This document shows, one piece after another, positions 55,520 to 64,000 of a DNA stretch of 64,000 nucleotides. A program made the position numbers and the translations under genes. Origin of the DNA: Beta vulgaris subsp. vulgaris (Eukaryota > Streptophyta > Magnoliopsida > Caryophyllales > Amaranthaceae); the NCBI RefSeq assembly GCF_026745355.1, contig NC_079204.1, forward strand, positions 56,734,342 through 56,798,341, given 5' to 3'. A model generated the notes under the pieces. That model was not told the origin of the DNA and did no database searches. It saw nothing but the letters and a program-made list of their open reading frames with translations. Numbering within the stretch: the first letter of the stretch is position 1; every line of letters starts with the position of its first letter.

Positions 55520-55668
55520 AGGTTATGCGTGTGTGTTTAATTAACGTTTTTTTTTTAATTAGAAAAGAAAATATAAAGTAAAAGAAAACTTATGTACGTT
55601 ATGCGTGCGTGTTTAATTAACGTTTTTTTAATTAGAGAAAAAAATATAAAGTAAAAGAAAATTTCTGC
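55520..55668. repeat. Tandem pair of ~76-bp units upstream of J20
   Basis: TTATGCGTG(T/C)GTGTTTAATTAACG, AATTAGA and ATATAAAGTAAAAGAAAA occur in the same order twice. They stand 200-350 bp above the J20 start and so may lie in its promoter. Confidence 0.75.
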
Positions 55669-55929
55669 TTAAATAACGTGGAAGAATTTGTGTATCAAGT
55701 TCAATTATTGAATATCAATTAAGTGGGAGAATTTTATATTTTCGAGATTACAAAATAATAATCGCCAAAGATTGGAAAAGTTGTAATTGTCTTTTTGGTT
55801 CACTATACATATTTATTTTTTAAAAAAAAAACTTAAAATTGTTTCATTGTTGGGATATAATTGTTAAAAGATTGTGGATGTCGAGTCCTCCTCTTTTCAT
55901 TTATAATAGACATTTATTGAGATTACTTA

Positions 55930-56224
55930 GGCCTTGTTTGGTTGACAAAACAAATCATGGGAAGTGCAAATTCCTAGGAAGTAAAAGTTTATGAAATTGT
56001 TTGGTTGGCAAAATCATGGGAATTTGCACTTCCTAGGAAGTTCTACTTCCTCCAAAATGGAGGAAGTTACTTACCTAGGTCCCCTAGGTAAGTAGAGCTT
56101 CCCATAGGAAGTTCCACTTCCCATTGTCAACCAAACACAACTTTACACTTCCTAGGAAGTTCAAATACATGGAAAAAATAACTTCCTAGGAAGTATGACT
56201 TCCTATATACAACCAAACAAGGCC
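55930..56224. mobile_element. 295-bp Tourist-like (PIF/Harbinger) MITE
   Basis: The termini GGCCTTGTTTGGTTG and CAACCAAACAAGGCC are perfect 15-bp inverted repeats. They are flanked by TTA on both sides (55927-55929 and 56225-56227), the 3-bp duplication of Harbinger elements. Inside, the palindrome ACTTCCTAGGAAGT recurs, and most of the element can fold on itself. Confidence 0.9.
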
Positions 56225-56227
56225 TTA

Positions 56228-57274
56228 AGAGGAATAATAAACATATAGCAGGACATGCAAAATCAAATCTATAATATATGATAAGGATATGTAAAATCAA
56301 ATCTATAATATATGTCCATGTACTTAGATATAGTGTTATGTTCGTATGTATAATGTTTTTGTTCGTATATATAGTGTTTGTAGAAGAACAACAAGATATT
56401 TTCCAAAACACAAACAAATGCTATAGTTTCTTATTGTTTGACAGACACTATGAGTCCATATTTGAAAAGACAATCTCATGTTAGTGTTAACGTGAGATTA
56501 ACTGATGTCATGCTGACATTATGTGCGTGCATCAAACCAACAACGAAATTTGTTAATTAAGCTCTTGGACCTTTTGGTTATGCTAGTCTTAAATTGTTTT
56601 TTTTGATGAATTAGTCAAACGCTAAAGTATATTAGTTATATTACATAAACTAGATTATAACGCATTTTATTAGCGCTAATTTTAATATCACATATAAATC
56701 ATTCTCTCAATCTTCTCCAATCCATCAAGACGTCCTAAAACCTGCGTGGTTCTCCTCCTCCATTCTCCGCCTACCACAACCTGAATTCCTTGTATAATTT
56801 GAATCATTGGATGTAAGTAAAATATTTAAGCATAAGGTTGCAATGGCAATGTCTACGAACACTTGCTTTGTTGTTATTTTATTTAACAAGATGTCTATCA
56901 TCTTTGAAGTGAAAAAAGAGTTTGAGAGAGATTCATCATCACAAAAGGGTAATATATATTGCCCATGACCAGACGACAACTTGCACAAAACTTGAAGATG
57001 ATGAGAGGATTTTTTTTTAGATTTAGATTTGTTTAACTTTAATTTGTTGGTTCGATATGAGGAATATATGAATTGAACATAGGGCGTTTAATTTTCAGAA
57101 TTGAAACGAAGAAAGGTCACATACACTATCTAATGTAATTTAAGAAGCTTCTAAAATATTTCTTGTGTTTTAAACCAAAATAGCTACACGTTGACATTTT
57201 AATTAATGAAGTAGTTAATTAATGAAGTAGTTCGTAATTTGTGCAATGATAAAATGTTAATCATTTAATTTAAG
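56228..57274. other. Intergenic, nothing recognised
   Basis: AT-rich DNA without a supported gene. A 30-bp direct repeat (TGCAAAATCAAATCTATAATATATG / TGTAAAATCAAATCTATAATATATG) lies at ~56255-56312. The open frames at 56127-56417, 56278-56484 and 56725-56988 show no domain. Confidence 0.45.
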
Positions 57275-57465
57275 GAAAATGATATACATAGCCCTTAGGG
57301 CTCCATATAAGAAGCTTAAAATAGAAATAAAAAGTTGAATCAAGCATTTATTACCTCAAATGATGTGTAATATTGTCTTGAATTCTTAAACTGTTTCCAT
57401 GTTAAGAAATATATTTAATGCTTATCCATAACCCTTAGGGCTACATATAACATTATCATTAATTT
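57275..57465. mobile_element. Foldback MITE-like element
   Basis: The left part (ATATACATAGCCCTTAGGGCTCCATATAAG) and the right part (complement TTATATGTAGCCCTAAGGGTTATGGATAAG) are imperfect inverted copies bounding ~190 bp. A target duplication is not clear, and it abuts the Stowaway-like MITE. Confidence 0.45.
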
Positions 57466-57470
57466 AATTA

Positions 57471-57668
57471 CTCTCTTCTTTTCAAATTACTCGCTACACT
57501 TTGACTTTTATGCTTGTCAATACACTACTTTGACTATTAATATCTTTAATTATATATTAGAGTAAAGTATAAAAATTTGATTTTATGAAAATATACATTG
57601 ACACGAATCTAACAACCTATGATTTATGGAATTTTCAAAATGTAGCTAGTAATTCGAAATGGAGGAAG
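57471..57668. mobile_element. 198-bp Stowaway-like MITE in the PSRP2 promoter region
   Basis: The left end CTCTCTTCTTTTCAAATTAC and the right end (complement CTTCCTCCATTTCGAATTAC) continue into ACTCGCTACACTT / TAGCTAC-type complementarity. TA flanks both ends (57469-57470 and 57669-57670). It ends ~240 bp above the PSRP2 start codon. Confidence 0.75.
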
Positions 57669-57696
57669 TAGTATTTTGTGATTTGTGAATGTCGAA

Positions 57697-57702
57697 CACG
57701 TG
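57697..57702 (+). promoter_or_regulatory. G-box upstream of PSRP2
   Basis: CACGTG lies ~210 bp above the ATG, followed by GATAAAG at ~57722, an I-box-like motif. This pair is common in light-responsive nuclear genes for plastid proteins. Function here is inferred only from position. Confidence 0.4.
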
Positions 57703-57905
57703 ATAGGCAGGTGACATATGGATAAAGCGATAACACTCCATTCTCTTCTCTTTAGCAACAAAGCAAAAACCCCTCTTCCATTTCTACAAAATCTCCCAAA
57801 ACCCCACTGAATTTACTGTGTTAGTACCAAAATTCAGTCTAATTTGTGAAGTGGGTAATTGAAATTATAATCATACAATTAACAACAACTTTAATTCCCA
57901 GAAAA

Positions 57906-60900
57906 ATGGCAACAATTTCTTCCATACTTCCATGTCCTGGCTTACTTCAACACTCTTCTACTTCAAAACCCAAACAAAATCTTGTTCAATTGCTCTCTTT
58001 CAATCATGGGTTTTCTCTTAAACTGAAAACCAGTATCTTTATCTCTACAAATCCGCCATTGACAAAGATTCGTGCTGTTGTAGCTGAAGATACTTCTTCA
58101 TCTACTACATCATCTTCAGGTGAAGGTGGAATTCCAAGATTGTACATTGGTAATATTCCAAGGAATATCAACAATGATGAGCTTCGTCGCATTGTCGAAG
58201 AACATGGCGCCGTCGAAAAAGCTGAGGTTTTTCCTTCTTCTTCATCACTTTCTTTTAAGGTTTCTTATCTGGGATTTGTTCATATGCTCATATTTGTTTT
58301 GTTGTGTTGTTTGATGGGTATAATTCTTCTTTTGGGATGTTGTTTCATTTTCTATGCTATTTCTGTCTGCATTTTCTCTTTAATATATGCCCAATGTTGT
58401 TGAGAAATCATGAAATTGAGATTGCTTTTATAGTGTCAGAATTGGTGAGTGCCACATTTTGCATTTGGGGTGGTTGTAGGAGACTTCTACGCTTATGCTA
58501 TGTCAAGGAATTATTGTTAGAAGTTTAGCTCTATTAAGAATTCTCACTATCACTACCAAAGTATTACCAATGTATGTATTGGAAATTGCAATGTGTATCA
58601 CTTGAAGAGGTGGAGCCTTTGAATTTTGATGCGTTTCGTGTTTTGGTGGTTAAGGCGTGTGCATATTGTTGATTAGGTATATATGAAGACGAGTATAGCA
58701 AAGTTGATCTATTGAGATATGCACACTGCATATTGATGGTAGTTAGATTTTTTTAATAATAGTGTAGATGTTAGATTATAAGCAGAAATGAGAATGAGCA
58801 GCTGACAGTCCATAGAAGATTAGTGGTGGGTGAAGACTTCATCCATCCAATATTCGTCTTGCAATCCCCTGCGCAGTCCAAATTAATTGTAGTCCGTCTC
58901 CACAAAAGTTTGAAGTCATATGGTTTATCAATATGTTGGTGGAAAGATGGAAAGAAAGAATAGTCACTGATAGTAAACACCATTAGATTATGAACTGTTT
59001 TTCAAGCATGTGACTGATGTCCATGAAACTGGGGCTTGTGGCAAAGTTGATGGAAGTTGGAGAGAATCCTCTCCGGGTGCTGAAATTACTCCTCTCACAT
59101 TTATTAGAGTGCAAGTATTGTCTCAGTGGCCTTGTAAAAAATCCTCTATGTATACCATCATTAGAGTGCAAGCATTGTCCGAGTGACCTATATAAATCCC
59201 TATGTATTTAAGTGAATTAATCTCCTTCGATAAATGACATCTTTGTAGAATAAGAACTTCTAAATCCCACATTCAGAGCATTCATGTATTTATAGGCAAG
59301 CCAGGGCAGAGGCCATTGCTAGCCTTAGGTGCTGCAGCCCGTGGTCTAAGCCTCAAAGCACCATGCTAGAGATTTAAACTTCAAAACAACACATCGAGAC
59401 TATTCCATCGAATCTTCTCATTTCTCATTAAAAACAAATTATATATGTTCATTTAACGTATATATCAAGTCAGGCTAGTCAATGATCAAATTTTGAATGA
59501 GTGATAAAACAGAAAATCCTAGTTCTTTCAATATTGTTGTGAGCCATCACTTTCCTCTTTACTAATATGTATATGTGCTACAAGAAGATATTTGATTCAC
59601 TTGACTTGATGGGAGGGGCTAATCAATTAGATCCGGAATTGAATAATGAAAGAGCCATTGGTCTCCATCAAGCTTCTAACATATCTTCCTCTTTTATGAT
59701 CCCACTTACTGTAATCTAGAATATTTAAGGTGCCAAATGACTTCATCTTGATTCTTTAACATATTTTACATTCTGTGGAGAACAATGACAACTAAAGAGG
59801 ACTTAGTGGTATTCCTTCCTTAATGTGGTGTTTATCAGTCATCAATCTTTATGTGATGCTTAGATCAGAGAATAATACCGTATATTATATGTTCGAGTTG
59901 ATTAGTTTAACTTGTTCTTTAGTAAGGTATCCTAATTACAAATTGCTTTTAAACTTGACTTTGAGAATCTTTATTGTCCCCTTTGCCTTTTTCTTTCTTA
60001 CATTCTCTCATTCATCTACTTGGCTATTTGTGGGCCCTTTATATGTATCTTCTTTTCTTTCAAGAGAGAGCTCAGAGCATCAATATTTTTTACACTAGAG
60101 TGGCGTGGGTCCCACAAGAAGCGATGTTATCAGAGAATAGTTTAGCTGATTAAAATTTAACCAAATAGCCAAACCCTATTTTCATATGCTGCAATGTGAG
60201 ATTTTAATGATAATAACTAAATGCTTGTTTCCTGCAGGTGATGTATGATAAATATTCAGGAAGGAGCAGAAGGTTTGGTTTTGCTACAATGAAGTCTGTT
60301 GAGGACGCAAATACAGTGATCGAGAAATTGAACGACACTGTAAGAAATTTTCTACTTATTTGTGGAAGTATTGTTCTATTAATACGAGCTTGTCTTTAGT
60401 TTTTGAGCTCATTTCTCTTATTTTTTCCTTTTTAATTTAGGAAATTGATGGACGTAAAATCAAAGTGAACATAACTGAGAAACCTTTGCAAACTGCGGAT
60501 TCATCAGTGTTCCAGACTGAAGAGACTCAATTTGTTGACAGTCCCTACAAAGTTTATGTTGGCAATCTTGCAAAGACGGTGACCAGTGAGTTGCTAAAGG
60601 ATTTCTTCTCAGAGAAAGGGAAGGTTCTCAGTGCTAAGGTTCAACGAACACCCGGGACTTCCAAGTCTAGTGGTTATGGGTTTGTTAGTTTCTCTTCGGA
60701 AGAGGAAGTAGAGGCTGCAATTGAAGCTCTCAACAATGCTGTAAGCTGATTCCATGACTGCTCCTCTCTTTTTTAAGTTCCAATGTTTGATGTTTCATGA
60801 TCTTCAAGGCAAAACTTTGAGCAATAATGTCTTTTTTAAAGTAAGATATGAAAAATTGATAAAAATTGGGACAAATCCACCACGAACCCACATGATGGAA

Positions 60901-61332
60901 TAAAAGTTTTTATCATTTGACCCCAACGAAAATGATGGAATAAAAAAAAGAAAGAAGACAGAAAGAAAGCGGCATGTGACATAGGCATGTTCTCTTCACC
61001 TAATTTTCATTTATATGAATTCTTCGCTCTAAAGTTATTTAAACTTATTGTTCTTAAACTTATCGTATATATATATGGACTTATTGTAGTTAGTAGTTCT
61101 TATTGGTCCTTAATTGACTTTATCAGAACTTATTGGTCTTTTTTTTGTTGACGGAAATTTATACAAATTTATGCAAACTATGCTTCTTGTACTAAGTGAA
61201 AATAAGACGAGGAGACCATAGCCTTAACTTTTTGTTGTATTTGTCAAATTATCTTCATCACATCTTCAATTCTCCTAATACATTTCATTGCAGGTTTTGG
61301 AAGGGCAAAAGGTACGCGTAAATAAAGCTTAG
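57906..61332 (+). CDS. PSRP2: Plastid-specific ribosomal protein 2 (PSRP2, cS22), chloroplast
   Basis: Joining 57906-58226, 60238-60339, 60441-60740 and 61294-61332 gives 253 codons, all introns phase 0 and GT-AG. Residues 1-~57 (MATISSILPC..., Ser-rich) form a plastid transit peptide. An acidic Ser/Thr-rich linker follows. RRM1 is ~78-155 with RNP2 LYIGNI (79-84) and RNP1 RRFGFATM (118-125); RRM2 is ~178-253 with VYVGNL (179-184) and GYGFVSF. The end GQKVRVNKA matches the spinach protein as I recall it. PSRP2 is an RRM protein of the plastid 30S subunit and binds RNA; it has no bacterial counterpart. The ATG at 57906 is the first in frame. Intron 1 (58227-60237, 2.0 kb) contains no element I recognise. 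Close relatives are the chloroplast RNA-binding cp29/cp31/cp33 proteins. Confidence 0.95.
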
Positions 61333-61810
61333 GACATGAAAGAGGATTGAGCTTGTCGACCGGGAAGTTAGTTGTATGTTTTGTACGTGCCATTATGCTC
61401 TTTTGGTAGTGCTAATTTCATGCCAAAGTTAATCAGAACATTCGAAGCGTTATGTTCTTGACTGCTTGCATCTGAAACCTGAAGCTATGTTGGTGCAGTA
61501 GAGGGATCAGCATTAAGTAGCCCCTGATAAACATAGTTGGTATTAGATTTTTGTTGAGAACAATTGTGTTTGGCAGCATGACATCTTTGTTATGTTACAT
61601 TTTGCTGAATTGTGAAATATTATGTTCTTTTCAATTATAAGATGTTTAGTTGTTTTCTCAGAGAGGGATTGTTGGGGATTAATTGACATACAATGAGGAT
61701 TTTCTCTTCCACATTTCATGCATTCCCATGCCTTTTCAATAACTGTATAGTATAAGTACTGATCACTTGTTGAAATCTTTAATCTGCAAATGGTCCTCTT
61801 AGTGTAATTA
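61333..61810. other. 3' UTR of PSRP2 and short spacer
   Basis: The first ~300 bp after the stop is likely 3' UTR (T- and G-rich, ending near 61640). No other feature is seen before the Helitron-like start. Confidence 0.5.
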
Positions 61811-62165
61811 TCTCTATTATATAAGAGAAAAGGGGGATGAAGATGGTGTCCCTCTCTAGAAATACTAAATTATCCTTAATGATTTAATGGAATGAAAAAA
61901 AATGACAAAAGAAAATGATTAAACCCTTTCTCATTTCAACTCGCCACTCTAAACAAGTTAAATATGGTATGTGCATCAAATATTTCGATCAAAACATTAA
62001 AAGGACAAAAATATCTTAACCCTTTTTTTTATAAGAGAAGATGGTAGACATGACGTCTCCTGAAAAGTATGAAACTCACTACCTTTAATACTCAATAATT
62101 CAGTCAAACCAACTCATTATGTATATTCTTTATGTTCAAAATTTATTCACAAAAAAATGATGTTA
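61811..62165 (+). mobile_element. Possible Helitron 5' end leading into the satellite
   Basis: TCTCTATTATATAAGAGAAAAGGGGG, preceded by A, resembles the conserved 5' terminus (TC start, TATTATATAA-like) of plant Helitrons. GGTGTCCCTCTCTAGAAA follows. About 350 bp later the satellite array starts. The 3' end would lie beyond the window, so this is a suggestion. Confidence 0.4.
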
Positions 62166-64000
62166 AAAATTACAAGTCACGTCGACTTTACTAGGAATGT
62201 TATTGGGAGAAAATATGACCAGCCCGGAGAAGTCCAAAATTGTATCAAAAAGCACGCTTTTGCATTTTCCCAGCGCCGGAGCTCCGAATGCCACAAGATG
62301 CCTCCTACGGGAAAGAGAGGTCATTGGAAAAAAGTCATGTGGCTTGGATCGAATATGTGGATGTTTTTACCTTCATTTCGAGATAATTTTGGGTTTCACG
62401 AGAAATGAACAAATGGGGTGTTGAGAGGCTTTTCGAGGCAATGCGAATTTTGCAAGGCACCCGCGCAATGTTACAAGTCATGTCGACACTCCTAAGAATG
62501 TTTCGAGAGAAAATATGACCAGGCCTGCAGAAGTCAAAAAATGTCCCAAAAACAGCAAAAATTGAAGGTTATAATACATGCTTTCGGACTTTCCCGGCAC
62601 CCGAGCTCCGAACGCCACGGGATGCCTCCTAGAGGCATGGGAGGTCATTGGAAAGGAGTCATATGGCTTAGATCGAATATATGGATGCTTTTACGTTCAT
62701 TTCGAGGCAATTTTGCGTTTCACGATAAATGAACAAATGGGGTGATTAGAAGCTTTTCGAGCAAATGCAAACTGTGCCAAGCACCCGGGCCATGTTACAA
62801 GTCACGTCGGCACTCCTAAGAACGTTTCACGAGAAAATATGAACAGGCCCAGAGAAGTAAAAAAAAAAAGTCTCAAAAACAGTCAAAATTGAAGGTTGTA
62901 ATACACGCTTTCGGACTTTCCCGGGACCAAGCTCCGAACGCCACGAGATGCCTCCTAGGGGCATGGGAGGTCATTGGAAAGGAGTTATGTGGCTTGGAAC
63001 GAATACGTGGATGCCTTTATGTTCATTTCAATGCAATTTTGGGTTTCACGAGTAATGAGCAAATTGGGTGTTTAGAGGTTTTTCGAGGCAATGCAAATTG
63101 TGCCAAACACGCTCTTAACGTTACAAATCACGCCGGCTCTCCTAGGAAAGTTTCGGGAGAAAATATGACCAGGCCTGCAGGAGTCAAAAAATGTCCCAAA
63201 AACAACAAAAAGTGAAGGTTAATACACGCTTTCGGACTATCCCGGGCTCGAGCTCCGAACGCGAGGGGATGCCTCCTAGGGGCATGGGAGGTCATTGGAA
63301 ATAAGTCATGTGGCTTGGAACGAATATGTGGATGTCTTTACGTTTATTTCAAGGCAATTTTAGGTTTTACAAGAAATGAACAAATGTGGTGTTTAGAGGA
63401 TTTTCGAGGCAATGCAAATTGTGCCAAGCACCAGCGCAATGTTACAAGTCACGTCGGCACTACTAACAACGTTTCGGGAGAAAATATGACCTGGCTCGCG
63501 GAACTAAAAAAATGTCTAAAAAACAGCAAAAATTGAAGGTTATAATACACGCTTTCAGAATTTCTCGGGACCCGAGCTCTGCACGCCACGGGATGCCTCC
63601 TAGGGGAATGGGAGGTCATCTTAAAGGAGTCATGTGGCTTGGAACGAATATGTGGATGTCTTTACGTTTATTTTAAGGCAATTTTGCATTTCACGATAAA
63701 TGAACAAATGGGGTGTTTAGAGGCTTTTCGAGCAAATGCAAATTGTGCCAAGCATCCGCGCCATGTTACAAGTCACGTCGACACTGTTAAGAACGTTTCG
63801 CGAGAAAATATGACCAGGCCCGCGGATGTAAAAAAATGTCCCAAAAATAGCCAAGATTGAAGGTTATAATACACGCTTTCGGACTTTCCCGAGGCCCGAC
63901 TTCCGAACGCCACAAGATGCCTCCTAGGGGCATGGGAGTTCATTGGAAAAGAGTCATGTGGCTTGGATCGAATATCTGGATGCCTTTACGTTTATTTTGA
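62166..64000. repeat. Second array of the ~324-bp satellite, cut by the window end
   Basis: The landmark (GGAA/GGAT)CGAATA(T/C)GTGGATG recurs at ~62347, 62670, 63000, 63318, 63643 and 63966, a spacing of 319-329 bp. Orientation matches the array at 32358-37831. This array has its own variants: GCCTCCTAGGGGCATGGGAGGTC, CTCCGAACGCCAC and CAAATTGTGCCAAGCA instead of CTCCGGACGCCAC and CAAATGGTGCCAAGCA. About 5.7 copies are visible. The open frames here are repeat-derived. Confidence 0.93.

Noticed and set aside
1..64000. A novel defence, biosynthetic or virus-derived gene system
   Set aside because: All domain-bearing frames resolve to five ordinary plant genes or to LINE and Ty3 elements; no unexplained cluster of co-directed novel genes remains.

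Overview
This is nuclear DNA from a flowering plant. Genes are split by GT-AG introns, intergenic DNA is AT-rich, two gene products carry predicted plastid transit peptides and one a predicted mitochondrial presequence, and plant SINEs, MITEs, LINEs and a chromodomain Ty3 retrotransposon are everywhere. The plastid ribosomal protein PSRP2 at the right end closely resembles the spinach protein as I remember it, so I place the plant in Caryophyllales, probably Amaranthaceae/Chenopodioideae. The species is inference.

Five genes can be supported. (1) Minus strand, 6805-7617 plus a leader exon near 9.1 kb: mitochondrial glycine-rich RRM protein of the GR-RBP2/4 type. (2) Plus strand, 14707-26742: a lysine-rich nuclear-type protein of unknown function, three coding exons with a 10-kb first intron. 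(3) Plus strand, 30436-49950: a CER2/CER26-like BAHD-fold protein of wax biosynthesis, two exons separated by an 18.2-kb intron. (4) Minus strand, 52974-55311: plastid J-domain protein of the J20/DJC26 type, two exons. (5) Plus strand, 57906-61332: plastid ribosomal protein PSRP2 (cS22), four exons, two RRMs. Genes 1, 3 and 4 match, in order, a neighbouring trio that I recall from Arabidopsis chromosome 4 (At4g13850, At4g13840, At4g13830), so the window looks like an old microsyntenic block inflated by repeats.

Repeats by region: 0-6 kb holds SINEs with long target-site duplications, a CGATC-rich repeat, a Stowaway-like MITE and a 5'-truncated L1 tail. The 10-kb intron of gene 2 holds three small hAT-like elements, a larger inverted-repeat element, and a decayed RTE-type LINE itself split by a Stowaway-like MITE. 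The 18-kb intron of gene 3 holds a SINE, a heptamer microsatellite, a 5.5-kb tandem array of a ~324-bp satellite, and a 10.2-kb Tekay/Del-type Ty3 element in antisense with 2.5-kb LTRs and a TGAAA target duplication. The same satellite restarts at about 62.17 kb and runs off the right end. Further MITEs (Stowaway-like, Tourist-like) lie at 51.9, 55.9 and 57.3-57.7 kb.

The host genes do not form a pathway: two act in plastids (DXS quality control; ribosome), one in mitochondria (RNA), one at the ER (wax chain elongation), one probably in the nucleus. I found no tRNA or rRNA gene, no CRISPR array, and no sign of a bacterial or viral gene cluster. The most notable features are the enormous satellite- and retrotransposon-filled intron, the higher-order structure of that satellite, and the preserved gene order.
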